Assembly: GCA_031552735.1 (NCBI GenBank)
Contig: JAVBMF010000004.1
Location: 1 to 64,000 of the forward strand
Direction: 5' to 3'
Length of the DNA stretch: 64,000 bases
From: JAVBUY01 sp031552735
GTDB lineage: Bacteria > Bacillota > Clostridia > Christensenellales > Aristaeellaceae
Every line of letters starts with the position of its first letter. Position 1 is the stretch's first letter. This document shows, piece by piece, positions 53,331-62,493 of this stretch. Position numbers and translations under genes: made by a program. The notes under the pieces are model-generated. The model was not told where the DNA came from. It saw only the letters and a list, made by a program, of their open reading frames with translations, and made no database searches.

Positions 53331-55085
53331 ATGAAAAGTTGGCTGCAGAACGCTGCCTATGCCGCAGTTTCCGCAGTGATGACGCTGGGGCTGTTGGCAC
53401 AGTTTTCCAGCGCCGGGCTGGGCACGCACTACGTGCTGATCCTGTCGGTGTTCGCGGCCTGCTGGATGATGCTGCGGTTTTGCGCCGCGCGCGTTAGCCG
53501 CCGCGATGCCATAGCCTCGCTACTGTGGGGCGCGGGGCTTTCGCTGGCGTACCTGCTGGGCGCTGCGTGCAAGGTGGAGCAGGGGGTGCTGCCGCAAGTG
53601 CACTTCGTGCAGCTCATCGTGCGCTTTGTCAGCATGGCGCTGTTCTTTGGCGGCGCGCTGGGTTGCCTGCTGAGCTGGCAAGCGAAGTCCGAAATCCCGC
53701 AGCCACTAACCGACGCGCAGAACCGTCGTTGGTTCTTCGCGGCGTGGGCGGTGATCGCGCTATGCTGGCTGCCATATTGGCTGACGATGTATCCCTGCGT
53801 GGTCAGCGGCGATACGCTGGTGCAGTACAATCAGATACTGACCGGGAATTTTAGCAATCACCATCCGGTTGCGCATACGCTGACGCTTGGGCTGTCCACG
53901 CGCATATCGGGCTGGCTGGGCGGCAGCGAGGCGCAGGGCTTTGCCGGGTACGCGCTGGTGCAGCTTGTCGGGCTGTCGGCGGTGTTGGCGTGGGTGGTGC
54001 TCAGCATTCGCCAGCGACTCAACGGCATCTGGGTGCCGCTGTTGGCGCTGGCCTACTGCGCGCTGAATCCCATCCATGCGGTATACGCCATCACGCTGTG
54101 GAAGGATATTCCCTTTAGCGCGCTGGTGACGTTGCTGGTGCTGATCCTGCTGCGCACCGCCGAAACGCGCGGCACATACCTTCGTTCGCGCGGCGCGTTC
54201 ATTGGGCTGATCGCGGTGTTTGTGGGGCTGGTGTTTATGCGCACCAATGGCGTGCTGGTGGTGGTATGCGCGGCCATTGCGCTGGTCGCGTTCTGCGCGC
54301 CGTTACGGAAAAAGCTGGTTATCTCAACGGCGACGGTGCTGGCGGTGTATCTGCTGGTGCAGGGGCCACTGCTGTCCGCGCTTGGCATACCGCAGCCGCG
54401 CGCAATTGAGGCGTTTTGCATTCCCATGCAGCAGGTGGCCACGGTGGCGCAAAAAGATCTGCCCATGACCGAGGAACAGACGCAATTGCTTGAGCGTGTG
54501 CTGCCCGTCGAGGAGATCAAGCGGCAATACGACCCGATCCGCACAGACGCGATTAAGTTCAGCCCGAAGTTCCAGTATGACGCGCTGCAAACGCATTTGG
54601 GCGACTACGTGAAACTTTGGGTGCAACTGGGCCTGCGCTATCCGGCGACGTATCTGGAAGCCTACAATCTGCTGACGTACCGCTACTGGTACGCCGATCA
54701 GGTGGTGTACTTTGGCATCGGTCCCAATTACTCCGGTCAGCCTTGGAGCGATTTTGTAAAGAACAAGCCGCTTACTTCGGCGTTTTCGTTCCTGTGGCAG
54801 GTGGATATCGCCACTTGGTCCATCAAGCTGCCGATATTGTCGCTGCTGTTCAGCGAAGGTCTGCAAATATGGTATATTCTGGCCGCCGCCGCATGCCTGT
54901 GGGCGCGGCGCAAACCGCGCTATCTGCTGGCGCTGTTGCCGTTACTGTCGATCTGGGCGCAGATGATGTTGCTGACGCAGTACGCCGAAACCCGCTACAT
55001 CTACTCCCTGTATTGCTGCTTACCGCTTTCTTTGGCGCTGATCGGCGTCGCCAAGCTGGAAAAACCTCGGACAAACCTTGACTAG
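53331..55085 (+). CDS. DUF6020-family polytopic membrane protein
   Basis: A 584-residue protein with about 12 TM helices, probably a GT-C-type glycosyltransferase or related envelope enzyme. The DUF6020 hallmark is the extracytoplasmic loop after the fourth or fifth helix, 'MYPCVVSGDTLVQYNQ' followed by 'NHHPVAHT', and 'TLWKDIPFS', which resembles acidic/metal loops of GT-C enzymes. GGGAGG precedes the ATG 2 bases after the maturase stop, so it is in the same transcript. Link to the SCIFF peptide is unknown. Confidence 0.82.
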   Translation: MKSWLQNAAYAAVSAVMTLGLLAQFSSAGLGTHYVLILSVFAACWMMLRFCAARVSRRDAIASLLWGAGLSLAYLLGAACKVEQGVLPQVHFVQLIVRFVSMALFFGGALGCLLSWQAKSEIPQPLTDAQNRRWFFAAWAVIALCWLPYWLTMYPCVVSGDTLVQYNQILTGNFSNHHPVAHTLTLGLSTRISGWLGGSEAQGFAGYALVQLVGLSAVLAWVVLSIRQRLNGIWVPLLALAYCALNPIHAVYAITLWKDIPFSALVTLLVLILLRTAETRGTYLRSRGAFIGLIAVFVGLVFMRTNGVLVVVCAAIALVAFCAPLRKKLVISTATVLAVYLLVQGPLLSALGIPQPRAIEAFCIPMQQVATVAQKDLPMTEEQTQLLERVLPVEEIKRQYDPIRTDAIKFSPKFQYDALQTHLGDYVKLWVQLGLRYPATYLEAYNLLTYRYWYADQVVYFGIGPNYSGQPWSDFVKNKPLTSAFSFLWQVDIATWSIKLPILSLLFSEGLQIWYILAAAACLWARRKPRYLLALLPLLSIWAQMMLLTQYAETRYIYSLYCCLPLSLALIGVAKLEKPRTNLD

Positions 55086-55106
55086 TCCAAGAAAAGTGCG
55101 TATAAT
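55078..55106 (+). promoter_or_regulatory. Promoter upstream of the small ORF and secDF
   Basis: TTGACT, 17 bases, TATAAT. The -35 box overlaps the stop of the preceding gene. No other promoter is seen before secD. Confidence 0.72.
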
Positions 55107-55138
55107 CTTGACAGTTCGCGCGCTGAAAAAACACCATG

Positions 55139-55191
55139 CCACGAAAGGAGTTGAAGGGACATGCCCCTTCGCAAGACACTCCTTTTCGTGG
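55139..55191 (+). promoter_or_regulatory. Leader hairpin burying the SD and start codon ahead of secDF
   Basis: CCACGAAAGGAGT pairs with ACTCCTTTTCGTGG (one bulge), and inside it GAAGGG pairs with CCCTTC around a 6-base loop that contains the ATG. After four bases (CCGC) a run of seven T follows. It can be read as a translation-blocking structure, a transcription attenuator, or both. Confidence 0.65.
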
Positions 55192-55529
55192 CCGCTTTTT
55201 TTGCGTTTTTTGTGTGCATAGCGCTGCTTTTTGGCGGCGGAGACAGGCTGATTGCCACCGACGCGCCGCAGACGCCCATGGCGGAAGCAGCCGCGCTGCC
55301 CGCGTTGCCCGCGACGCTGGATGTCGCCGTTGATCGCGCCGCTTTACCCGGCGCGCCAGCGCGCACCGAGTCGGTCGGCCAGCGCCCCGCGCCGTGCGAT
55401 ATACCGCGCGGGCAGTGCGCGATCGCCGCGCGCGCGCCCCGGTGCGACGCCAACGGCAATGTGCTGTGCGCGTTACGCTATAGTCGGTCGGTGTATGCCG
55501 CCTTTGCGCTGGGGGACATGCCCGGATAG
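55161..55529 (+). CDS. Small exported or membrane-anchored protein upstream of secDF
   Basis: Not recognised. 122 residues: a basic start and a strong hydrophobic segment (about 5-24), then an Ala/Pro/Arg-rich tail with four cysteines in the last 45 residues (C79, C86, C95, C103). AAAGGAG lies 10 bases upstream. It is the only gene between the promoter and secD, 56 bases before it. Short exported ORFs upstream of sec genes in other bacteria (SecM, VemP, and the RAPP-type arrest peptides before secDF) monitor export by stalling; a 'RAPR' tetrapeptide at 91-94 is suggestive but weak. It may also be an ordinary hypothetical or a non-coding leader. Confidence 0.5.
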   Translation: MPLRKTLLFVAAFFAFFVCIALLFGGGDRLIATDAPQTPMAEAAALPALPATLDVAVDRAALPGAPARTESVGQRPAPCDIPRGQCAIAARAPRCDANGNVLCALRYSRSVYAAFALGDMPG

Positions 55530-55585
55530 CGCCGCGCATGCATCACCGGCGATCTCATTACATTACAACGAGGGGGAAAACGGAA

Positions 55586-56851
55586 ATGGCCAAGAAAAAG
55601 ATTACCCACCGCAGGCGCAACAGCATTGTGTCGCTGCTGGTGGTGGTGGTCCTCATTTGCGTCGTAGGGTTTGTGGCGCTTAACGGCTTTGGCCGCGGCT
55701 TTATGGTGCACTACCTCAAGCCGTGGGGCGAAGCCATCAGCCTGGGTCTGGACCTGCGCGGCGGTGTGTACACCGTGTATCAGGCCAAACAGCCCACCGA
55801 CGGCGGAGACTTTGGCACGCTGCTGGACGGCACCATTCGTGTGCTGGGCAACCGCCTGACCAATCAGGGCTTTACCGAGGCGACGGTCACCAAGCAGGGC
55901 GCCGATCGCATCCGCATCGAGATTCCCGATGTGCAGGACCCCAACGAGATCCTGCGCATCATCGGCACGCCCGCGCACCTGGAGTTTGTCGGCCCGGATG
56001 GCGTGATCATCATGGAGGGCAAGGATGTGCGTACTGCCGAGCCGGTGTTCGGCGGCGAGGACAACCAGCCCGTGGTTTCCTTTACGCTGACAGAGGAGGG
56101 CAAGCAGCTCTTTGCCGAAGCGACCAGCAAATTCCTCGGCCAGGTGATCTCCATCAAGCTGGACGGTGAGGTCATCACCGCGCCGACCGTGCAGTCGGTG
56201 ATCGCCACCGGTTCGGGCATCATTCAGGGTCAGCGCAGCGTAGACGAGGCCAAGCAGTTGGCGATGCTGATCCAGTCCGGCGCGCTGCCGCTGGATATCG
56301 AGCAGCTGGAGGTATCCGCGATTTCTGCGACGCTGGGTGTCGAGGCGCTGGATAAGGCACTGCTGGCCGGATTCATCGGCCTCGGACTGGTGATGCTGTT
56401 CATGCTGATCCGCTATCGCCTGCCCGGCTTGGTCGCCGACTTGGCGCTGACGGTGTACATCCTGATCGTTACCTTCCTGCTGGCAGTCACCGAAGCGCAG
56501 CTGACGCTGCCCGGCGTGGCGGGTATCGTATTGGGCATCGGCATGGCGGTGGACGCCAACGTCATCATCTTTGAACGCTTCCGCGAGGAGATTCGCAACG
56601 GCCGTCCGTTGCGCGCGGCGGTCAAGGCTGGCTTCCAAAACGCGCTGTCTGCCATTATTGACTCCAACATCACCACGGTCATCGCCGCACTGGTGCTGCT
56701 GGGCTTTGGCACCGGCTCGATCAAGGGCTTTGCGGTGACGCTGATCATCGGCGTGCTGACCAGCATGTTCACGGCGGTGTTCGTGTCGCGCTGGCTGCTG
56801 AATCTGGTGGTCGACCTGGGCTTTGAGAATCAAAAGCTCTACACGAAGTAA
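55586..56851 (+). CDS. secD: Protein translocase subunit SecD
   Basis: Proton-driven helper that pulls proteins across after SecYEG. The 421-residue protein has TM1 (about 14-32), the first conserved block 'LGLDLRGGVYTVYQ', the P1 extracytoplasmic domain, and five C-terminal TMs with 'GIVLGIGMAVDANVIIFERFREE'. It is short compared with proteobacterial SecD (about 600) but typical of Firmicutes with separate SecD and SecF. The ATG following AGGGGGAAAACGGAA is used. Confidence 0.97.
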   Translation: MAKKKITHRRRNSIVSLLVVVVLICVVGFVALNGFGRGFMVHYLKPWGEAISLGLDLRGGVYTVYQAKQPTDGGDFGTLLDGTIRVLGNRLTNQGFTEATVTKQGADRIRIEIPDVQDPNEILRIIGTPAHLEFVGPDGVIIMEGKDVRTAEPVFGGEDNQPVVSFTLTEEGKQLFAEATSKFLGQVISIKLDGEVITAPTVQSVIATGSGIIQGQRSVDEAKQLAMLIQSGALPLDIEQLEVSAISATLGVEALDKALLAGFIGLGLVMLFMLIRYRLPGLVADLALTVYILIVTFLLAVTEAQLTLPGVAGIVLGIGMAVDANVIIFERFREEIRNGRPLRAAVKAGFQNALSAIIDSNITTVIAALVLLGFGTGSIKGFAVTLIIGVLTSMFTAVFVSRWLLNLVVDLGFENQKLYTK

Positions 56852-56863
56852 GGAGGAGCAACC

Positions 56864-57781
56864 ATGAAAACACCTTTTCAACATCGGGCAAAAATTTGCC
56901 TCATGATCTCCGGTGCGATCATTCTGGTTGCGCTCATCCTGTCCATCGCAGGCTATGGGCTGAACCTGGGTATCGACTTTACCGGCGGCATCATCCTCAA
57001 GTACGAGATGAATCAGGAATTTGACGTCAATGACGTGCGCGGAGCGCTGGTCGCGCAGGGCATCACCGAATCACAGATCGCCAAGGCTGGCGAGGCGCAG
57101 ACCGAAGCACAGATTCGCATCAAGGACGTGGGCAACCCCGACCAAGTGCGTGAGCAGTTTGAAACCACGATGAAAGAAAAGTACCCTAACCTGGCCTATG
57201 AGTCGGTGGAGCGTGTTGGCGCGGTGGCCGGTCGTGACCTGATCAGCAACGCGATCAAGAGCATTCTGGTCGCCTTCGCGCTGATGCTGGTCTATATCGC
57301 CATTCGCTTTGACCTCTTTTCGGGCATGGCGGCGGTGTTCGGCATCATCCATGACGTGCTGCTGATGATCAGCGCCATGGTGCTGCTGCGCGCTTTTATC
57401 CAGATCAACTCAACTTTCATCGCGGCGATGCTGACCATTGTTGGCTACTCGATCAACAACACGATCGTGATCTTCGACCGCATCCGCGAGAACAGCCACA
57501 AACCCGCGGCGCGCACCATGGACCGCAACACGCTGACTGAGCATTCGGTCAAAGAGTCGCTGACGCGCACCATCAACACCACGCTGACCACGATGATTAC
57601 CACCGTGCTGCTCTATGCGCTGGGCGTGGAATCGGTCAAGGAGTTCTCGCTGCCGCTGATTATCGGCATGCTGGCGGGCATCTACTCTTCGAACCTGATC
57701 AACGGCTATGTATGGGCATGGCTGCTGGGTCTGCGCGGCAAGAAAAAGAAGGGCGGCACTGTGCAGCCCAAGCGCGCGTAA
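56864..57781 (+). CDS. secF: Protein translocase subunit SecF
   Basis: Partner of SecD, 305 residues: 'LNLGIDFTGGIILKYEM', 'YIAIRFDLFSGMAAVFGIIHDV', 'YSINNTIVIFDRIREN'. Six TM helices expected. AAGGAGGAG precedes the ATG, 12 bases after secD. A terminator follows. Confidence 0.97.
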   Translation: MKTPFQHRAKICLMISGAIILVALILSIAGYGLNLGIDFTGGIILKYEMNQEFDVNDVRGALVAQGITESQIAKAGEAQTEAQIRIKDVGNPDQVREQFETTMKEKYPNLAYESVERVGAVAGRDLISNAIKSILVAFALMLVYIAIRFDLFSGMAAVFGIIHDVLLMISAMVLLRAFIQINSTFIAAMLTIVGYSINNTIVIFDRIRENSHKPAARTMDRNTLTEHSVKESLTRTINTTLTTMITTVLLYALGVESVKEFSLPLIIGMLAGIYSSNLINGYVWAWLLGLRGKKKKGGTVQPKRA

Positions 57782-57797
57782 AGTTTTACAACCGTTT

Positions 57798-57845
57798 ATG
57801 GAGCCTTTTCGGCGGTTCGCGCCGGAGAGGCTCCATCCCATTTTT
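57798..57845 (+). terminator. Terminator after secF
   Basis: ATGGAGCC/GGCTCCAT outer stem with an inner CGGCG/CGCCG stem, followed by CCCATTTTT. Confidence 0.75.
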
Positions 57846-57864
57846 ATGAGCGAGGGGCGGAACC

Positions 57865-60252
57865 ATGATACGGTTTCTACAGAAGAGCGAGCAAGAAGCG
57901 CCGCAGGCACTGCTGGAAATGGGGCTGGACGAGCGCCTAGCGCGACTGCTGGCCATGCGCGGCATCGACACCGAGGAGGCGGCCAAGGCGTTCCTGTCGC
58001 CTTCGCTTGCGCAGCTGCACGACCCCATGCTGATGCCCGATATGGCGGCGGCGGTGGCGCTGATCCGCCAGGTGATCGCCGACGGCGGGCGCATCGTGAT
58101 CTATGGTGACTACGACGTGGACGGCGTAACCGCCACCGCTATTTTGCTAACCTATCTGCGTAAGCAGGGCGCTAAAGCCGACTTTTACATCCCGGCGCGC
58201 CATGGCGAGGGGTATGGCCTGAATATCCCGGCGGTCGAGAAGATCGCAGGCGAGGCGCAACTGCTGATCACGGTGGATTGCGGCATCACCTCGGTGGCGG
58301 AAGTGAAGCGTGCCGGGGAATTGGGGCTGGCGGTGATCGTCACCGACCATCACCAGACCGGGCAGGAGTTGCCGCCCGCCGCCGCAATCTTAAACCCTTT
58401 GCTGGGCGGCTATCCGTTTGGCAGACTGTGCGGCGCGGGCGTCGCGCTAAAGCTGGTGCAGGCGATGGGCGGCATCGAGGCGGTGACGCCGCTGCTTGAC
58501 CTGGCGGCACTGGCCACCATTGCGGACATCGTGCCGCTGCTCGGTGAAAACCGCGTGATTGTCGCCGAGGGGTTGAAGCTGCTGCGCGAGGCCAAGCGAC
58601 CGGGGCTACAGGCGCTGATGCAAGCCGCCGGGGTCGATCCGGCCAAGCTGTCGGCGGGGCAGGTGGGCTTCCAGCTCGCGCCGCGCATCAACGCGGGCGG
58701 GCGGCTGAGCGACGCTGCGCGCGGTGTGGAACTGCTGACCACGCGCGATGCGCAAGCGGCGCAGCGCATCGCCCAAGCACTGGACGAAGAGAATGTGGCG
58801 CGCCAGCGGGTGGAGCAGCATATTCTGGAAGAAGCCGAGGCCATGTTGCCTGCCGAGGTGGATTTTCTCACAGATCGCGTTATCCTGCTGTGCAAAGCGG
58901 GCTGGAACGCGGGGGTGATCGGTCTGGTCGCCTCGCGTTTGGTCGAGAAATACCGCTGGCCAGTGCTGCTGCTGGCGCGCGATGGCGACGTGTGCGTGGG
59001 TTCGGCGCGCTCTATTCCGGGCATCAATATCCACGCGGCGCTGTATGGCTGTCGCGAGCTGTTCCTGCGCTTTGGTGGGCACGCGCAGGCCGCCGGATTG
59101 ACCATGCAGGCCGCATCGTTGCCGGAACTAAAAAAGCGGCTGAGCGCCGCGATTTCCGCGCAAGCGGCGCCGGACACCTTCCTGCCCACCGAGCTGTATG
59201 ATCTGGAGTTGACGCTGGCCGAGGTCACCGAGCCGCTGGTGATGAAGCTGGAACAGCTGCAACCGACCGGTTTTGGCAATCCCGCGCCGGTGTTCTGCGT
59301 GCGCGGCGCATCCCCGGTGGAGCCGCGCGCCATTGGCAAGGACGGCGCGCACCTAAAGATGCTGCTGTCACAGGACGGCGAGGTGCGCGACGCGGTGGCA
59401 TTCCGCATGGGCGCACGCGTGGGTGACCTGCCGGAGCGTGTGGACGCGCTGTTTTCGCCGGGCATCAACGCATGGCAGGACAAGCGCACCGTGCAGTGCG
59501 AGGTCAAGCAGTTGGCGCCGCATGCCGCCGCGAAAGCGTTTCTGGCTGCATGCGCAGGCAGGCAACGCACATTTTTACGTGCAATTTCCCAGGAAATACT
59601 CTATAATTATACTGTTACCCCTTCGGAAACTGCGGTTGAGCGCGTCAAGGCGCTGTCTACCGACGCGCTGGATATGGCGCTGCGCGATGCCTTTGCCGAA
59701 GGGGCACAGGGCACGCTGCTCATCGTGCATACGCTGCCCGCGCTGCGCAAATGGACAGTGCGGCTGGCGGTGATGGGCGCGCCGCTGACGTACCAAATGG
59801 GTTTTTCCGGCGATCCGCGCATGTTCCATACGCTATGTGCCGCGCCGGACTGGCACAAACTAACGCGCGCGCCCAAACGGATCGTCTTGCTCGATGGGGC
59901 GTATCATCCGGCGCTGTTGGCCGATCTGGCGCGCAGATTCCCGGACACGGAGCTGCTGATGGACAAGGACGCCGGACCGTTGCGCGCGCAGGCCGTCGCG
60001 GAGGCGCTGCCCACCGACGAGCAGTTGCGCGACGTCTATCGCGCACTGCGCGATTTACCGCAGGCTACGGAGGCGGCGCTGGCGGAAAAGACTGGACTTT
60101 CGCCGGAGCTGCTGTGTGTGGCGCTCACCGTGCTGGATGAGCTGAAATTGCTATCCTTTGCACCCGAGCCATGGCAGCTAAAACTGCTGCCTTCGCACAA
60201 GGTGGAGCTGACCGACAGCGTGCTGCTGACCACACTGCGCGCACAATCCTGA
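57865..60252 (+). CDS. recJ: Single-stranded-DNA-specific exonuclease RecJ
   Basis: 5'-3' exonuclease of recombination and base-excision repair, 795 residues. DHH phosphoesterase core: 'GDYDVDGVTA' (81-90), 'VIVTDHHQTG', then DHHA1 with 'FGGHAQAAGLTM', an OB-fold region, and a C-terminal extension of about 230 residues seen in Firmicutes RecJ. AGCGAGGGG-type site upstream. In Bacillus apt follows recJ; here rel follows directly. Confidence 0.95.
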   Translation: MIRFLQKSEQEAPQALLEMGLDERLARLLAMRGIDTEEAAKAFLSPSLAQLHDPMLMPDMAAAVALIRQVIADGGRIVIYGDYDVDGVTATAILLTYLRKQGAKADFYIPARHGEGYGLNIPAVEKIAGEAQLLITVDCGITSVAEVKRAGELGLAVIVTDHHQTGQELPPAAAILNPLLGGYPFGRLCGAGVALKLVQAMGGIEAVTPLLDLAALATIADIVPLLGENRVIVAEGLKLLREAKRPGLQALMQAAGVDPAKLSAGQVGFQLAPRINAGGRLSDAARGVELLTTRDAQAAQRIAQALDEENVARQRVEQHILEEAEAMLPAEVDFLTDRVILLCKAGWNAGVIGLVASRLVEKYRWPVLLLARDGDVCVGSARSIPGINIHAALYGCRELFLRFGGHAQAAGLTMQAASLPELKKRLSAAISAQAAPDTFLPTELYDLELTLAEVTEPLVMKLEQLQPTGFGNPAPVFCVRGASPVEPRAIGKDGAHLKMLLSQDGEVRDAVAFRMGARVGDLPERVDALFSPGINAWQDKRTVQCEVKQLAPHAAAKAFLAACAGRQRTFLRAISQEILYNYTVTPSETAVERVKALSTDALDMALRDAFAEGAQGTLLIVHTLPALRKWTVRLAVMGAPLTYQMGFSGDPRMFHTLCAAPDWHKLTRAPKRIVLLDGAYHPALLADLARRFPDTELLMDKDAGPLRAQAVAEALPTDEQLRDVYRALRDLPQATEAALAEKTGLSPELLCVALTVLDELKLLSFAPEPWQLKLLPSHKVELTDSVLLTTLRAQS

Positions 60253-60284
60253 ACCAAGCATGAGAACCGAAAGGAGGGGAGCCC

Positions 60285-62477
60285 ATGAAAAGCAATAGCG
60301 AAGTGCTGCGTCTTGACGAGCTCCTCGCCAAGGTTTCCAAATATCACCCGCAGGCTGATCTGGACCTAGTGACCAAGGCGTACCACTTCTCGCAAGAAGC
60401 GCACAAGGAGCAGACCCGTAAATCCGGCGAGCCGTACTTCGTGCATCCCAGCATTGTGGCGGGCATTTTGGCCGACCTGATGCTGGACGGCGCGACCATT
60501 GCCGCTGGGCTGCTGCATGATACCGTGGAGGACTGCGAAGGCGTCACGCTGATGACCATCGAGAAGGAGTTTGGCGCGGAGGTCGCCGCGCTGGTCGATG
60601 GCGTGACCAAGCTGGGTCGGCTGGAGTTCACCAGCCGCGAGGAACAGCAAGCCGAATCACTGCGCAAGATGATTCTGGCGATGTCCAAGGACATCCGCGT
60701 GGTGCTGATCAAGCTGGCGGATCGTTTGCACAACATGCGCACGCTGAAATTCCAATCGCCGGAGAAGCAGAAGGCCATCGCGCGCGAGACGCTGGATATC
60801 TACGCGCCGCTGGCGCACCGTCTGGGCGTCTATACCATCAAGCAGGAATTAGAGGACCTGTGTCTGCGCTACCTTGAGCCCGAGGAATATACCGCGCTGA
60901 TCCAGAAGATCGGCATGCGCCGGGCAGAGCGTGAGGATTCGATCCGCTTGGTCATTCAGCAGCTCAACCAGAAGATCGGCGAGCTGGGCATCAAGTGCGA
61001 AATCGACGGCCGTCCCAAGCATTTCTACAGCATCTATAAAAAGATGGTGCTGCAAAACAAGCCCTTTGAGCAAATCTACGACCTGATCGCTATCCGTGTG
61101 CTGGTGGATACCGTGCCCGACTGCTACGCGGTGCTGGGCATCGTGCACACGCTGTGGAAGCAGGTGCCCAACCGCTTCAAGGACTATATCTCCACGCCAA
61201 AACCCAATATGTATCAATCGCTGCACACCACCGTGGTGGGGCAGAACGGCATGCCCTTCGAGGTGCAGATCCGCACTTGGGAAATGCACCGCATGGCGGA
61301 GTTCGGCATCGCGGCGCATTGGCGCTACAAAGAAGGCAAGCAGGCCGGCGGCGAGCTGGACAAGAAGCTGTACTGGCTGCGCCAGATCATGGACTGGCAG
61401 ACCGACACGCACGACTCGCGTGAATTTGTGGACTCGCTAAAGGTCGATTTGTTCAGCGAGGAAGTGTTTGTCTTTACGCCCAAGGGCGACATCCTCGACC
61501 TGCCGCGCGGCGCGACACCCATCGACTTTGCCTATCGCATCCACAGCGCGGTGGGCAACAAGTGCACCGGCGCGAAGGTCAATAGCCGCATGGTGCCCAT
61601 CGACACAGAGCTGAAAACCGGCGACTTTGTCGAGATCATTACACAAAACAATGCCAAGGGTCCCAGCATGGACTGGCTGAAAATCGTCAAGACCGCGCAG
61701 GCCAAGGCCAAGATTCGCGCGTTCTTTAAGCGTGAGCTGAAGGAAGAGAATGTCGTCAAGGGCCGCAGCATGCTGGAGCACGAGGCCAAGCGCATGGCCA
61801 CCAACCTGCCCGCGCTAATCAAAAACGAATACGTCGAGCCGCTGCTGAAAAAGTATGCTTTCTTCGATATCGACGACATCTACGCGGCGGTCGGCTTTGG
61901 CGCGCTGGCATCTGCGCACGTCATCGCGCGACTGATGGACGAACAGCGCAAGCACGAGAAACCGGTCGCGCCTAAGATCGTCGAGGAGGCGCACGAGGAG
62001 CGTCCACAGCCGCCGCGTCCGCAGGCGCACAGCGATCAGGGCATCTTTGTGCGCGGCGAACCAGGCATGCTGGTGCGCTTTGCCAAGTGTTGCAGCCCAC
62101 TGCCCGGCGACGAGATTGTTGGCTACATCACGCGCGGCCGCGGTGTCACCGTGCACAAGGCCGACTGCATCAACATGATTTCCGAGGTCGATCAGGATCG
62201 GCTGGTCGAGGTGTCCTGGGATCAGGAAGCCAAGTCGCAGTTCTCCGGCACGATCCAGATCATCTCCTATGACCGCGACGGACTGTTGGCCGATCTGGTG
62301 CTGGCCATCAGCAGCCTAAAGGTCACGATGTCCGCGATCTCCGCCAAGAAGAACAAGAACCAGACCTGCACGATCACCGTGACGCTGGAGGTTGAGAACC
62401 GCATGGAGCTGGACAAGGTGATCAAGCAGTTGTCCAAGCGGTCGGATATCGTGGAGATTTACAGACTCAGTACCTGA
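60285..62477 (+). CDS. rel: Bifunctional (p)ppGpp synthetase/hydrolase Rel
   Basis: Stringent-response enzyme of 730 residues. N-terminal HD hydrolase with H54 and the H78-D79 pair ('LLHDTVEDC') intact, so hydrolysis should work; synthetase domain with 'GRPKHFYSIYKKM' and 'EVQIRTWEMHRMAEFGIAAHW', split by turns; TGS domain ('FVFTPKGDILDLPRGATPIDF'), zinc-finger-like 'FAKCCSPLPGDEI', and a C-terminal ACT domain. AAAGGAGGGGAG precedes the ATG. Confidence 0.97.
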   Translation: MKSNSEVLRLDELLAKVSKYHPQADLDLVTKAYHFSQEAHKEQTRKSGEPYFVHPSIVAGILADLMLDGATIAAGLLHDTVEDCEGVTLMTIEKEFGAEVAALVDGVTKLGRLEFTSREEQQAESLRKMILAMSKDIRVVLIKLADRLHNMRTLKFQSPEKQKAIARETLDIYAPLAHRLGVYTIKQELEDLCLRYLEPEEYTALIQKIGMRRAEREDSIRLVIQQLNQKIGELGIKCEIDGRPKHFYSIYKKMVLQNKPFEQIYDLIAIRVLVDTVPDCYAVLGIVHTLWKQVPNRFKDYISTPKPNMYQSLHTTVVGQNGMPFEVQIRTWEMHRMAEFGIAAHWRYKEGKQAGGELDKKLYWLRQIMDWQTDTHDSREFVDSLKVDLFSEEVFVFTPKGDILDLPRGATPIDFAYRIHSAVGNKCTGAKVNSRMVPIDTELKTGDFVEIITQNNAKGPSMDWLKIVKTAQAKAKIRAFFKRELKEENVVKGRSMLEHEAKRMATNLPALIKNEYVEPLLKKYAFFDIDDIYAAVGFGALASAHVIARLMDEQRKHEKPVAPKIVEEAHEERPQPPRPQAHSDQGIFVRGEPGMLVRFAKCCSPLPGDEIVGYITRGRGVTVHKADCINMISEVDQDRLVEVSWDQEAKSQFSGTIQIISYDRDGLLADLVLAISSLKVTMSAISAKKNKNQTCTITVTLEVENRMELDKVIKQLSKRSDIVEIYRLST

Positions 62478-62493
62478 TCAAAGGAGCATCCCC

